From contig NC_133122.1 in assembly GCF_033568475.1 (NCBI RefSeq), positions 20,095,206-20,159,205 on the forward strand: DNA of 64,000 nucleotides, in the 5' to 3' direction. The stretch comes from Henckelia pumila. Lineage: Eukaryota > Streptophyta > Magnoliopsida > Lamiales > Gesneriaceae. Of this stretch, positions 9,121 to 21,865 are shown in pieces. The notes under the pieces were generated by a model. That model searched no databases and was not told where the DNA came from. It saw only the letters and a program-made list of their open reading frames with translations. Position 1 is the first letter of the stretch. Every line of letters starts with the position of its first letter. The translations under genes and the position numbers were made by a program.

Positions 9121-9529
9121 ACAATTAAATATTAATATATCTTTTAATATATATATTATTTTAGCACTCGAATTTTTGCATATATATATTACCAGTTCAT
9201 TATCAGGGATGGAGGGAGCTATTAGAAATCTAATAATTAATTATGTAAAATTTGTTGAAAAAATATATATTAATTAATATTCAAAGTATACTTACACCAC
9301 AAATCATTACAGAATATTCAACCTTTTTGTTTCCAATTTTATTGTTAGTACATGATATCGCTAAAGGACAAAAAATATGAGTCAAAGTCTGATATATAAT
9401 TATATATTGAGGCGTATACAAGAAAAATTAATATTTATTCATTTATTACTTTGATAATTATATATTGAAGCGTATGCAAGAAAAACTAATATTTATTCAT
9501 TTATTTAATATATACGCTGGATTCTTTAT
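9121..9529. other. AT-rich spacer with short tandem repeat
   Basis: No gene is visible. A roughly 60-bp motif containing GCGTATACAAGAAAAATTAA is repeated near 9400 and 9465. An AGGGATGGAGGGAGC stretch near 9206 resembles the end of the terminal-inverted-repeat element at 19.7 kb. Confidence 0.5.
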
Positions 9530-10282
9530 CAAGAAACAATTTGATTAGTAAGGATCTAATCGATCGTGCGCGTGAAGCTTTTCATATTAGAGCTTCAGAA
9601 ATCAGAGTCATGTATGATATTTACAGGTTTTGACTTTTGACTTGTATTTCCCGTAAGAACAAGTAGTATATATATGTTGTATTTCTTAATGAAAATTTGA
9701 ATTAAAATAAAAAAATATTTTAAGTTATTATTTTGTGGAATTGAACTTTACCCTAATATCGATTATAGTTACGTTATTATATGCTGAAGTGATATATATA
9801 TATATATAATATGTTGAATACTCCTAAATCCTTTTTATATAGATCTATATATGGTAAAATCTCTCTAAATTAATATTCAATAAATTAATAATATATCCAA
9901 AATTGTATATTTTTTTCGGTCTCAACTTGATCAATTTATTGAATCAATAATTTCAATAAATTAATATTCATAATATAAGTAACAAAAAAATTATATTTTT
10001 CCAATAAAAAATTATATTTTACACATTGCAAAATGATTTGTATATGTCGGGTTGGATGAAAGGTCTTCTCACAAAGTTAACACTTGACATGTATGTTTAT
10101 ATATGATTTCGAATTTTCGATCGAAAGAAAGTTATATTCAATAGTCTATTTTTAATAGCACGTGCACATATAATTTTATAATGTCTTGTGTCTTGTCTTG
10201 TCATTTTAATTATCGATTAATATCAATAAAAACAGTAACTATTTTGATAAATATAATTTTTTTTAAAATTAAATTTTTTTTC

Positions 10283-10326
<44 letters not shown>

Positions 10327-10572
10327 TATGTACAAAGACAAAGTTCTATATTATGTACTTTCAATTTTGTCATTTGAGACATTCAAGATATTAGTAAAAA
10401 TGTATTTGTAAAATCAATTGTCATGATAAATTGATAATATTGAAGTTGTCAAACTAACGTGTATGCTAGATAAAGGTCACGTTGCAAAGAAGATTGAAAC
10501 TTACAAAGTTCTTTAGTTTTCTTTTTAATCTGTTTGAAAATGAACTGAACAAATTTTTTTAACAAAAAACTT

Positions 10573-10893
10573 AGGGCGAGTTTGGATACAAAAGCCTTTA
10601 GTTTGAAAAAAGCACGTAAATAATTTTAGTTTTTTAAAGTGTTTTTACTAAAATTAAAACACGAGAAGCGGTTTTAGTGTTTGGAAAAATATTGAAAAAG
10701 TATTTTTTTAAAAAAAATATTAAATAGAAGATGAAGCAGAATCCAAAGAATCAAAATTCTGGCTTTTTAAAAAGCACTTAAATAAATGTTTTTTTAAAAA
10801 AATTATTGTTATAACCAAACGCCTAAGTTTTTAAGAAAATATTTTTTGCAAAAAAATGCATTTCTGTGGTTGAATACGTAACCAAATGCACCT
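10573..10893. mobile_element. MITE-like AT-rich inverted-repeat element
   Basis: The ends read GGGCGAGTTTGGAT on the left and ACCAAATGCACC on the right. The interior holds repeated AAAGCAC/GTGCTTT-like motifs in both orientations. No target duplication was identified. It resembles common plant MITEs of the GTTTGG type. Confidence 0.45.
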
Positions 10894-11574
10894 TTAATTT
10901 GAGAAGATTAAAATCCCAAACCTCATTGATTTTAATTTATTTTAAATGAAGTGAAAACATTTTTTCACAAAAAATTTATTCTTAATTTTTAGAATATTGA
11001 AATATCAAAATTCTTTTGTGTTATTTTCTTATAGCTTAAGTGATTTTTTTTTTTGGTTTTTACGTAAACATAATTTGTGTAAGGACATGATGATAAAAAT
11101 CCTTTATTTGACATTAATTAGAATTAATTATTAATTAAAAATCAAACTAATGAAGCCAATTAATTAAATCGCGTGTTACCAATTTGGTGTCATGAAAAAA
11201 ATTCGATGGTAAATGGCGGACTCAGGATTTTTAATTTTTCTCGGGCTAGAATTTTGAACTCTTGAATCATTTAATATTTTAAATTGAGCTACTCAGACTA
11301 ATATCAAATTAACTGAAAATTATTTAAAATTAATATATAAAAAAATTTGGGCCATCTAGGCTAAGGAAAAAATCATGAAAGAAAAAAAAAAAGTTCAAAT
11401 ATGAAGTAAAAAACATTTGAGACAGTAATTTAATTTAAGTTTAAATAAATGCATCATCTATATTATTTTTTTATTTTTCAAAAATTAATAGTGGTAAAAT
11501 ACTATGGATTATATATTTTTCTTTCCCTCCAATTTTATTTTAGTAACTCTGTATGATATCAATTCTATAATATA

Positions 11575-11834
11575 GGAAAACTGCAATTTTGGTCTTGTAT
11601 ATTTGTCACTTTGCGATTTCGGTCCTCTATGTTTTCAGATTTCAGTTTTAGTTTGCTATCTTTATTTTTTTTGGTAATTTTAGTCCTTTTTTTTTTTTCT
11701 GATGTGGCGCTGATGTGACACCGATGCAGTGCTGAAGTGGAGCTAACATGTACAGTGCCACGAAGCATTTTAGAAGAAAAAGGACTGAAATTGCCAAAAA
11801 TACAAACATACCGGACTAAAAAAACAATTTTTCC
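11575..11834. mobile_element. Mutator-like MITE, family A, copy 1
   Basis: This is a foldback element. Its left half (GGAAAACTGCAATTTTGGTC..., CACTTTGCGATTTCGGTCC) is partly complementary to its right half. A core with GATGTGGCGCTGATGTGACA repeats is shared with copies at 14175 and 62968. The flanking duplication is imperfect here (TAATATA and TAATATT). Confidence 0.7.
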
Positions 11835-12278
11835 TAATATTTTTTCCCCAATTTTTCATTTATTATAAAAAAACTATAAGATTGATTACTAATATGTTTT
11901 CAACGATTATAAATCATTTATATTTATAACACATAAATATTTTTTAACATCGTTTGCGCCATTTTTTAATATATAACATCGAAAAAACTATATTACATTT
12001 TATTAATTATTTTGACTAAAATAGCATGGAAATAATTAGTTTTCTGCAAATTAATGTTCTTAACTCATTTATTTAACAATATTTATCATAATAACAGGTG
12101 TTCTCACGTCCATCGTACTTAACTTTTATTGGTATACATAAAAACAAGATAACATAATTTATTAGCTTGGTACGTTGACTAGCTTTTCCACTTTCACAAA
12201 ATTTGAAAAATCTTATTTTTCTAAGATCTTCAAAATATACAATATATTGTTTATTTTCCAGTAAAATGTAAAGATATC

Positions 12279-12376
12279 CATGCAGATGACAACATATTAA
12301 TTGCTGATTTCTTCTTTATATAAGTGACCACAAATGTTCATTAACAAGAAGTCCCCCAACAATAGTAAAGAAAATC
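12279..12376 (+). promoter_or_regulatory. Promoter and leader of the IDA-like copy at 12.4 kb
   Basis: A TATA box (TATATAA, 12317-12323) is followed at once by GTGACCACAAAT (12324-12335). That block recurs at 27640 and 33703 in front of the other copies. CCATGCAGATGACA upstream (12279) matches 27588. Confidence 0.65.
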
Positions 12377-12603
12377 ATGATAAGATTACTCAGTGTGGTT
12401 TCTGCCATCCTTTTGCTTGTTTTATTAGGGTTTGGAATTACACAAACTTTGGATAGGCAGTGAGGATGGGAAAAGCCCAGAAGTTTACATTTGGGATCCT
12501 CCAGAGAGGCGTACCTATTCCGCCGTCTGGGCCGTCGACCCATATCCCGCCATACCTGCCGCGGCAGCCGAGCCACCCACCGGCTGATGTTTACCACCGT
12601 TAA
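12377..12603 (+). pseudogene. IDA-like peptide precursor, frameshifted copy
   Basis: The ATG at 12377 opens a hydrophobic signal peptide (LLSVVSAILLLVLLGFG) very like those of the copies at 27692 and 33747. Compared with 27692, two extra bases in the segment after the signal peptide shift the frame, and it stops at 12461-12463. Downstream, the correct frame is intact to the TAA at 12601-12603. It still encodes FTFGILQRGVPIPPSGPS, the family's C-terminal EPIP-type motif, then a Pro-rich tail. IDA-like peptides are secreted ligands of HAESA-type receptor kinases that control abscission, root emergence and stress responses. As read, no secreted peptide is made. A sequencing error is the main alternative. 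Confidence 0.75.
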
Positions 12604-13400
12604 TTAATTTTCTTTCTTATGCATGTTTTCGAAGTTTGAACAATTCCTCCTCATCCTTTCGTACCGTACGTATGTTAATTGGATCGTGCTGATATCGTGT
12701 TATTTCTCTTATATATTGCATATTGTTTATTAGTAATTTTGGTATTTTTGTAATTAAGTCATACATTTATCATATTTATGATTTATTATTTATGATTTAT
12801 GATTTATGATTTATGATTATGATCTCATATCCAAATTATTAACAAAGATTTTGGAATTTGTTTTTTTATTATTTTTGTTGTAATTACGTTTTAAACAAAT
12901 ATGCTACGAATAGTGACGGATTTTATAAGTGGAGAAAATTAAGAATTTGATTGGAAGACTCGTTATAAATTGGTTAAAATTATTTATAGTTTTTGACTAA
13001 AAAGATAGAAATATAGAGTATTGTTCGTTCGGCATTTGAAAACAAAAAATTCACTCGAAAAATATTGACGGATAACTAATAGTTAAAATGTGAAAGCATG
13101 AAATGAGTTTGATTCGACACATTTCCGAAATGATGATCGGATTATGTTTGTACTTTTGTTGTTTACTATTTCTCTCTTTTTTTCCCTTGTCTATGTTTTC
13201 GTTTTTCTTCTTTTGATAGATTTTTTATGGTCTTTTTGTATACTTCCAATAAAGAGCGAAATTATTTAATTGGTACGACAATTTATAACTAATCTTTAAA
13301 TCCCAAACAAACTATATTATCATTTTACAAAATCTATATATGGACAAATTTTATGAACCGAATTTTCGTTTTTGGTCTTTGGTGTTTGCATAGTTGTTGG
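12604..13400. other. AT-rich 3' flank of the IDA-like pseudogene
   Basis: There is no gene. A short tandem array of TTTATGAT(TTATGAT) units lies near 12778-12822. The stretch 12915-13045 resembles 29366-29470 downstream of the second IDA-like gene, so the duplicated block extends this far. Confidence 0.5.
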
Positions 13401-13680
13401 ATGAAATAATTATTCTTGTTGGTAGAGCGATCGAATCATGACATTTGAACTGTTATATGGTTTAAAAGATTTGAGTTGCATGCACCATTAGTACCAGCTA
13501 TAGCTTTTGGTGAAGCGACAAGCTAGCGTTCGGTCCTACAATTGGTATCAAAGCTAAAATCATGGGTTCGATTCTCATTGATTGCAATGAGTGCAATTAT
13601 TGGGTGAGAGATTATTGGGTGCAACAATTGTCCCTGCTAATAGATTATCAACCATGGTAAAATAGCAACCACTCGATCAT
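13400..13680 (+). repeat. SINE-like dispersed repeat, plus-strand copy
   Basis: The segment contains ATTGGTATCAAAGCTAAAATCA and GGGTTCGATTCTC, a box-B-like Pol III motif. It is similar, in the opposite orientation, to 15190-15430. No target duplication was established. Confidence 0.4.
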
Positions 13681-14174
13681 ATGGTAGTTATAAATTATTT
13701 AATTTTTTTTTTGCCAATTTGATTGTTAATGTATGCCTTGGGCCCTTGAGGCCTTGACTGCTTATAATCGGTAAAGGCCAAAATATTTTTTTTTAAAAAA
13801 AATTAAAAAATTCAACGTTCCGTAATATTAATTTCGAGACGTATAAAAGAAAAAATTAATATTCATTCATTTATTTAATACTAGTAATTTTATTATCGAT
13901 AAATGTTGTTAAATAAATAATTTGAGATGAGAAGAGATAAACATGCAATTAGTTAATAATCTTCATGATATTTTAGTAAATATTAAATTCAATGTAATAT
14001 GATCTTTACAATATTTTTTATAAAGTACGAATAATCTTTGTTTAAATATTTTATATGTTACAAGTCTAATTGAATTTATAGATGTTATTGCAAATAATGG
14101 TTGTAACAAATACTATAATTTTGTATAAATTAGACATTGAGGAAAATACATAATTTGATGTCATGACATATTTA

Positions 14175-14486
14175 GAAAAAATTGCTTTTTTCGTCCTGTA
14201 TGTTCGTCACTTTGCGATTTCAGTGCTTTATATTTTCAGATTTCAGTTTTAGTCCGCTATCTTTATTTTTTGGCAATTTTAGTCCTTTTTTCGACGTGGC
14301 GCTGACGTGACGCCAATTCAGTGCTGATGTGGAGCTGATGTGTACAGTGCCACGTAAGCATTTTCGAATAAAATGGACCAAAATTACAAAAAATCAGAAC
14401 ATGCAGGACTAAAACTGAAATGTGAAAACATAGAAGACCAAAATCGCAAAGTGACAAACATACATGACTTAAAGAGCAATTTTCCC
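14175..14486. mobile_element. Mutator-like MITE, family A, copy 2
   Basis: The two halves are inverted relative to each other (CACTTTGCGATTTCAG... left, CGCAAAGTGACAAACATA right). The terminal repeats are GAAAAAATTGCT and AGCAATTTTCCC. A 10-bp direct repeat, GACATATTTA, lies at 14165-14174 and 14487-14496. A 9-10 bp duplication points to Mutator-type transposition. Confidence 0.82.
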
Positions 14487-14489
14487 GAC

Positions 14490-15185
14490 ATATTTAATAA
14501 ATAAATTTTTTTTTAAAATATAATAAATAATACATAGTATTGAAAAATTATTTTATACCACTACTGATTTTGAGAAAATAATAATAATATAGATAATGCA
14601 TTCTAAACTCTAAATTAAATTACAACGTCTTTTTTTTATTTACATAACCATTTTTTTTTCTTTCACGATTTTTTCGTTTGCCATCCATTATTTATTCTTA
14701 AAAAAATAATTTTCTCATCATATTTGATAATAATTCTTGTGATGTTTTTTCAATCAATTATTTTTATTTTTATATCTTTATTTTTTGATTCTTTTGTTGG
14801 ATCATGTTGAAATAATTCTTTGCAAGAGTATAAATAATTTCATTGTCTCCAATCTTCATTCTTGTGTTATTATCTTCTATTACTTGTAAGTCAATATCGT
14901 TAATAGTCAATGTGGTGTTGGACATTTTTCTATTTTTAATTTCATGCTAAGTTGTTCGAAATCTACTATTGCAATAATTTTTGCTGCTAAATTTTTGCTC
15001 GAATTTTGAATCCTTTTGATTAAAAATGTTAACATTTTGTCTTGTATTTCAACTGTCTTATCCATTTTGAAAATAAATATATATATATATATATATATAT
15101 TTTATTGTGTGTCTCTAGAATTTTGTAGTATATTGAAGTGATGTTGTCCTATAAATAAAAAAGATTTTATTAATAATTTGTAACA
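14490..15185. other. AT-rich spacer
   Basis: I see no gene. A short TA array is present near 15079-15100. Parts of 14570-14990 resemble 16550-16690, so they belong to the diverged local duplications that follow. Confidence 0.45.
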
Positions 15186-15189
15186 ATAT

Positions 15190-15430
15190 ATAGGACCGAG
15201 CGCTTGCTGCTTTACCAAAAGCTATAAGCCTATAACTGACGGTAATAGTACAACTCAAATCTTTTAAATCGCACAACAGCCAAGCGTCCTGGTTTGATTG
15301 TTTTACCTAGCAAGGACAATTATTGCATTCAACAATCTTCATTGCACTCCTTGTAATCAATGATAATCGAACTCATGATCTTAGCTCTGATATCAATTGT
15401 AGGACCGGTCGCTTGTCACTTTACCAAAAT
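15190..15430 (-). repeat. SINE-like dispersed repeat, minus-strand copy
   Basis: The reverse complement contains TTGATATCAGAGCTAAGATCA and GAGTTCGATTATC, matching the plus-strand copy at 13.4 kb. A GGACCG(G/A)(G/T)CGCTTG motif occurs at both ends. Confidence 0.4.
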
Positions 15431-15439
15431 CTTACAGTT

Positions 15440-15818
15440 TCAATGTTCATCACTTACAATCATCGTTATTCTATAGCTATATATATTAACACTTTAAAAT
15501 AATACATTAATAATAACTCATGTTAGACTATAGATATAATATTTAATATAGTTTTATTTTGGCACAATACTGATATTGATTCTTATGCAATTATTAACTC
15601 GAGTTTTCATCATTTGGTTGATTAATATTGAGCAAGTATGACATGTTTGGTACCATGCATTTGTTTTATTTTTTTTCTTATGTATGTATGATTTAAATCG
15701 ATATGATTTATTATGTATTTGATAATAAGTGAGATATGTTAATCAAATTAAATAAAATATTCATTTTGTAATGTTCTAATTTATGTGTTAATTACTTGTT
15801 TTACAAGTATTGATTTAT

Positions 15819-15861
<43 letters not shown>

Positions 15862-16830
15862 TTTATGTAGTGGGTCTGGCCAAACGCGAAGACCCACCCG
15901 GATCTATTTATGAACACGTTTACGCGAGTCTAAACTCGTCTTTCCGGGGCAGGTTTAATACAAGGCTAAGCTTAGACCCGGTCCATTATTATCTTTTTTA
16001 TTGAAGTGTTGTCGTTCTTTAAATAAATTATATTTTATAATAATTGGTAATAAATATACTATTTGAAAAAAAAAATATTACATGTATAGTTATGGAATCA
16101 ATATAATATTTAACATTGCAACTAATAAAAAAATTGCAATATTTTGGAACAATATAACCCCCGAGTTTTAATATTTTTATCATTTATGGTTATCATTATT
16201 TTATATCTACATTAATATAGTTTAGAATAAGACATTATCAATAACTCATGTAAGTTTATAAATATAGTATTTAATGTAGTTTTATCTTGTCACAATGCTG
16301 ATATTGAAACATATACATTAATTATTACAGTTAATATTTTCTATTGTTTTATTGATTAATTTTAAGCAATTATGGTTTTGTTTCGTATCTTAGATTTGTC
16401 TTATTTTCTAACGTGTGTATGAATGCTTTCAAACAATATTATTTATTTTGTATTTTTTATTAAGTGAGATAAGTTAATTAAATTAAATATTTATTTTGTA
16501 ATTTCTTATCTTCAGTGTTGATTATTTATTTTGCGACTATTGATTTATGAAAAACAAATGTAATATAGATAATGCTTTCTAAACCTTAATTTAAATTATT
16601 GCGCAATTATTTTTTCCTTTTATATTTTGAATTTTTCTCTCTCAATTTTTTTTCCATTTACTATCCGTTTTTTATTTCTCTGTGAAAGAATCAATTATTA
16701 ACTCGAGTTCCCATCATTTGATTGATTAATATTGAGCAAGTATGATATGTTTGGTACCATGCATTTGTTTTATTTTTTTTCTTATGTATGTATGCTCTGA
16801 ATCAATATGATCTATTATGTATTTGCTAAT
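15440..16830 (+). repeat. Diverged local tandem duplications
   Basis: The stretch 15598-15690 (ATTGAGCAAGTATGACATGT...) recurs at 16695-16790. The stretch 15500-15600 resembles 16200-16330. An AAT trinucleotide array lies at 15820-15857. No coding sequence is seen. Confidence 0.6.
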
Positions 16831-17756
16831 AAAAATCAAATATCTGGTGTTTCAATCTCTTAGTATTTAATTAAGATTTTTGTTGAATTTTTTTAAAAAT
16901 ATTTGTGAAAAAATATATTCACTTTATCTACAAGAAAATAGAAAATAAAGTATTTTGGTATTTTAATTTTTTTGGAAACTGAATCCTTATTATCTAATAT
17001 GCACACACTTTGTCAATTTTGTTCTTATCATATTATCTACAAAAAAATAAAAAATAAAGTATTTTGATATTTCAATTCTTTTTGGAAACTAAATCCTTAT
17101 CTAATATGCACACACTTTGTCAATTTTAACCTTATCATAATAATCAATTTTACATATAATATAAATATTTATTTACGTTTATGCCCTAACTAAAATATTG
17201 TTTTTACTTTCATAACCCTATATATTTTTATATGATTTTGCTTATAATGTAAATAAAAGGATAAAGTTGTTATTTCACAATTGTAAAACTTTGACCTTTT
17301 ATTCACACTTTTAAATATGTATAGATTTCAATTTTTTTTGGAAACTAAATCCTTATCTAATATGCACACACTTTGTCAATTTTAACCTTATCATAATAAT
17401 CAATTTTACATATAATATAAATATTTATTTACGTTTATGCCCTAACTAAAATATTGTTTTTACTTTCATAACCCTATATATTTTTATATGATTTTGCTTA
17501 TAATGTAAATAAAAGGATAAAATTGTTATTTCACAATTGTAAAACTTTGACATTTTATTCACACTTTTAAATAGGTATAGATATAGATATAGATAGATAT
17601 ATTTTTATATGGTTTTGCTTATAAGGTAAATAAAAGGATAAAGTTATTATTTCACAATTGTAAAACTTTGACCTTTTATTCACACTTTTAAATAGGTATA
17701 GATAGATATAGATTTATTCACACTTTTAAATAGGTATAGATATAGATATAGATATA
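16830..17756 (+). repeat. 256-bp tandem repeat array with TATAGA microsatellite
   Basis: The unit starting GGAAACTAAATCCTTATCTA occurs at 17084 and 17340 (period 256), nearly identical, with a degenerate copy before and a partial copy after. The array ends in TAGATATAGATA microsatellite sequence. Confidence 0.8.
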
Positions 17757-18326
17757 CACTGGATTCTTTGTCAAGCAACATTGGATAGTCCATGATAGTC
17801 TACGCATTCGTTTGCGTGAAGTTTTCATATTGAAGGGAGCTTGATATATATAGGTTTTGACTTGTATTTCCCCTAAGAGAAGGTGGTATTATGTACGTTC
17901 GGGCTAATTGCATCAATAATTTTATTGAAAAATTAAAAACAAAAAACAAAAAACACCTTATGTAAAATGATTAATAGCATGTTAGATCCTATATTTTAAA
18001 ATATTTAACATAAAACCCCCTATCAAAGAGGGTAAATGTGTTTGAGTTTGTATAATATAGGTGTGATTTTATATTATTTTAAATAAAGGATTCATTAGTC
18101 TATTAATATTTTTTTAAGGGGGTTTTTTGCTTTTTAGAGTTGTCATAAAATAGATTAATACAATTAGCCAATGTTGTATTTCTTAACGAAAATTTGGGGA
18201 AAAAATTTATTTTTCGTCAAAATATTTTTTTAAGTTTTAATTATTTTGTGGAATTGAACCTTACCCTAATATCGGTTACAATCACATTAATCATACGCTG
18301 AATAAATATATATGTGTGTTGAATAC

Positions 18327-19090
18327 TGATAGAATACCTAGGTGATCGACTTAAATACTTAATTATAATGTATTTGATACCTCCGGGATGAGATCAGCTC
18401 ATACCATCGATTAACCTTATCCCAATGCTCAGGTCGGTGGAACTCTCTCACCACCAATCACAAGTTGGCCAAGATGTTAAGTCGACAGGTCGGTACAGCT
18501 CTCTTGCCATTACTCCTAGGTTGGGTGAGTGGCAGGTCGACCAAGATGTCAGGTCGCCAGGTCGGCTAGAACACCAGATCATTTATACGTTATTAGATCA
18601 CATCAAAGATTCAACCTTCCATCTTTAGGGTAGATTCGGATGTGATCTCAGCCAAGATTAACAAGATTACAATCCCAATACTCCCGGATTCTATTTAAGG
18701 AAAGACGACAACAAATTCAGAAACTTCTCCTGAGGTTCAATTTCATTATTATGGATTCCAACTTCACTGAGTGCATACACACCACTCACTATATTTCGTT
18801 ATCTTAGCATTTGACTTGAGCGTAAGAGGAAATAGACCGAAAACATCTTCCGTTCCCTCTTAACACTCTTGATTGATGTTGCACATGATCAAGCAAGTCA
18901 GACTAATTCCCTTAGCTCGGCCAGGAAAATGACATTATTGACCATTATCATTATTAATAATCTCGTCAAAAAATTATGTATTAATCATTTAAATGGATGT
19001 TCGTGGTATCTATTTAAACCTATTTTTCAGCTGGCGGTACACATCACCGATATTATAAGTTTATCCCGGGAAATTTTTCTCATAACAACA
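18327..19090 (+). mobile_element. Probable solo LTR (gypsy-like)
   Basis: This moderately GC-rich segment starts TGATAGAATACC and ends CTCATAACAACA, so it has TG...CA termini. It contains a TATTTAAGG promoter-like box (18694-18702) and short internal repeats of AGATGT(T/C)A(A/G)GTCG. It replaces nothing in the paralogous block and so is an insertion. I could not find a target duplication, so the borders are approximate. Confidence 0.4.
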
Positions 19091-19687
19091 TTAGATCTAT
19101 AGATCGTGTCTAGAGTAGAGACCTCATATTTTAATGAAATTTGACATCATGTTCTAGTGATCTACATCATAGAGCTTCCTACACTAGGCCCAGAAAAAAC
19201 ACGGGAAATTTTTTAACCAAATTGCATACCCTTATAATTTTTCTATTAAATTTAATCAATTCAAAAAATAATAAATTATCTTAGAGAGTGTATTTTCAAT
19301 CGATTGAGTGATGGTTGAATGGATGACAATATTATTTTTTTTTTTTATGTAGAGAAAGACATTCCTTATATTTGATAATGAAACTATTGAACACTAAAAC
19401 AGACCAATGGGAATATAATTATTTTGTCGTGTTATGTGATTACTTTATAAGTTTTTTTTTAATTTATTCATTAAATTATATTATCGTCAAACAAAACCAA
19501 TATGCGCTAGTTCCGTCTCTGGGTTATAGATGAAGCCCCGTGACAACCGATCTCAATATATATTGCAAGTTGTAACGATGTTATTTTGCAATATTTCAAT
19601 GCATAGAGTTACGTTGTCCTTTTGGCCAAAAATTTATAATATGATAGTCACTTTATATATAATTTTTTTTACTTGAAACATGACACA

Positions 19688-19722
<35 letters not shown>
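19091..19722. other. AT-rich spacer
   Basis: I see no gene. A TA microsatellite occupies about 19690-19722. Confidence 0.5.
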
Positions 19723-19723
<1 letters not shown>

Positions 19724-20413
19724 CAAGGGACGGAACTATATTGAAGCACAGCCTAGCCGGCCAGCCCATATTTATTTATTTATTGAGTATATATTTATTG
19801 AGTATATATATTTATTATTTGTAGTTAATTTGATTTTTTTAATTTATTGATATATATGAGTTTTATTTCAAGTTATTTAGACTTCTAAATTTTGTGTATA
19901 TATAGATCATTTAATGGAACATTCAATATATTAACATTATATGCTATCGAGTAGAAAATAATATCGTAAATATAAATTAAATCTATAATTATGTACATTA
20001 TCAAATTCAAAAATTTATACTTTATAAAATATAAAACAATTATTCTAGTTATTTTAAAGTAAAAAAATATTTTATTCATTAACACGTCAAATTTTCATGA
20101 ATTTTTTTATAAAATATAATTTAATTATTGAATTACATTCACTATTGAATATAGAAAATATTTATAAGAATATTGATATATTAAATTTTGTGTCATTACT
20201 AGTATGATTGATGTTCAAACTTTTTTTTAAATTATAAACAAGTTGAAAGATATATGAAAAATAAAATATTAACATATATCTAATATGTATATAATATATT
20301 GACCCTATGATTGCTTCAAAAAAAAAATAAAATTGACCCTATGATTTTTATTCATATTTTTTTCACATAAAATTAGCCCCCTTAATTACGGCAAAATCCT
20401 GGTTCCGTCCCTG
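19723..20413. mobile_element. Terminal-inverted-repeat element, non-coding
   Basis: CAAGGGACGGAACTA at the left end is the inverse of GGTTCCGTCCCTG at the right end. The interior is AT-rich and non-coding. It is flanked on both sides by TA repeats, which hide any target duplication. Superfamily not determined. Confidence 0.55.
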
Positions 20414-20841
20414 TCTATCTATATATATATATATATATACACACACACAAACGCATACATACCCTATATTATTAATGTTGGAGAAAACAAGCAAAATAAG
20501 ATTAGAAAAAAGGGGATTAACTATATGTATGCATTAATTGTTTTCGACAAATAATTTTGATGTTGAAAATGCAAAATATTTTGAATTTGAAGTAGTTTAA
20601 AGGAACTAAAAAATCATCATCATATTTGAAAAAAAATATTTCATCGACTCTGATATCAAGTACAGACCATAAAGAGTAAAATTTTTATTTGATTTACTTT
20701 CTTTAATTAAAAAAATTGATTTACTTTCTTAGAAAAAACGAAATCTGTCGATAGGACTTACGAGTCAAAGAATGAAATTTTCTTTATTTGATAGTCGATT
20801 TTAATAACACGTGCACATATAATTTACACAAAAATTAATGT
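20414..20841. other. Spacer before the copia element, part of duplicated block
   Basis: TA and CA dinucleotide runs lie at 20420-20448. CACGTGCACATATAATTT (20809) matches 10160 in block 1. No gene. Confidence 0.5.
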
Positions 20842-21865
20842 TGTTGAAAATTGTATTATTGAATGAATTACAATTGAAATGGGTTTGAAAGGGTTTGAAT
20901 TGATTAACCCAAATTGTTTGTAAAAGCCTTGTCCAAAGTATTATAAAATTCAAAATTTTGGTGAAATAAATTGGAGGGAAATGGGAAAATGGTAGTCCCA
21001 CATTGGAACAACTCCAATTTGTTGTTCACCTTAATTAGTCCAACATTGGACTATGAGATTGGGCCCATAAATTGGAGGAAAATGGGGGAAATGGTAGTCC
21101 CACATTGGAACAACTCCAATTTGTTGTTCACCTTAATTAGTCCAACATTGGACTATGGGATTGGGCCCTTAGGGCACCGGATGTTTTGTAAAGGGGCAAG
21201 ACGCTATTCGATGCAACAAACACACGCGGGCGCGGCCGGCCGGCCGGCTCGGCGTGGGGTGGTGTGGTCTTCTGATCCGATCAGCACCTCACCATGCGAG
21301 ACAGTGAGTTCAAAACGGCTTGCGCCCGAGCGGTAAAAAATTACCGCGCGGGCGCGGTACCAAAATGGCGAGGCAGTGTATTGGCTTAAAGTTGGGCGTT
21401 CGCGCGGTAGAAAATTACCGCCCGAGCGCACCTTCTGCAGAATGAACAATCACGACTGTTTCTGGCATTTTCCTGTCATGGGTTGCATCCTTACGCCTTC
21501 AGACTTGTTGTTTCGTGTATAAGACTATATATATGGTGGTTATAACACAGAAAACAGACAGAGAAACATCTGATAACATACATTTCAGATTTTTGATTTC
21601 TCAAAATCACTCCCTCACTTTCTCAAAGAAAAGTTAAAGCATATTTTCGTTCGTTGAAGTTCGTGATATTTGCTGTGCTGCTGTATCACGATCGAAAGTC
21701 GTTGTATCTTAGAGACGATTGCCGCTAACGTTTAGCACTTGGAACGAGCAATTTCGTCTTGCGGATAGAGAGTTTCTCTCGCCTCGACTGTGTAGATCAT
21801 TTTCGTTGCTGTTGATTGCTTCCGACATTGAAGTTTTCAGAATTCAGAATACAACCCTTCTAACA
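20842..21865 (+). repeat. Copia 5' LTR
   Basis: 1024 bp. It holds two near-identical copies of a roughly 117-bp segment (GGTAGTCCCACATTGGAACA at 20990 and 21092), where the 3' LTR has only one. A GC-rich region with CCCGAGCGGTAA...TTACCGCGCGGG hairpins (about 21325-21430) and a TATATATA box (21526-21533) follow. Confidence 0.93.
21325..21432. promoter_or_regulatory. GC-rich hairpin pair in copia U3
   Basis: Two inverted repeats of the form GCGCCCGAGCGGTAA / TTACCGCGCGGGCGC lie about 60 bp apart in opposite arrangement. The 3' LTR has three such hairpins, the third at about 26746-26778. They sit upstream of the TATA box. Confidence 0.7.

Larger units (their letters stand above)
9530..12650 (+). 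repeat. Duplicated block, copy 1 (carries the 12.4 kb IDA-like pseudogene)
   Basis: Several segments recur in order at 17757-27950. Examples are GGATTCTTTATCAAG (9530) with GGATTCTTTGTCAAG (17761); the GTGGAATTGAAC...TACCCTAATATCG stretch (9734 and 18248); and CACGTGCACATATAATTT (10160 and 20809). The AATGTCTTGT stretch, the promoter and the IDA-like gene also match. The order is collinear but interrupted by later insertions. Confidence 0.7.

Noticed and set aside
15820..15857. A CRISPR-like or satellite array
   Set aside because: It is a simple AAT microsatellite; no CRISPR array exists in this eukaryotic sequence.
18327..19090. A firm solo LTR with target duplication
   Set aside because: The 5 bases on either side (AATAC and TTAGA) do not match, so it is kept only as a probable LTR with uncertain ends.
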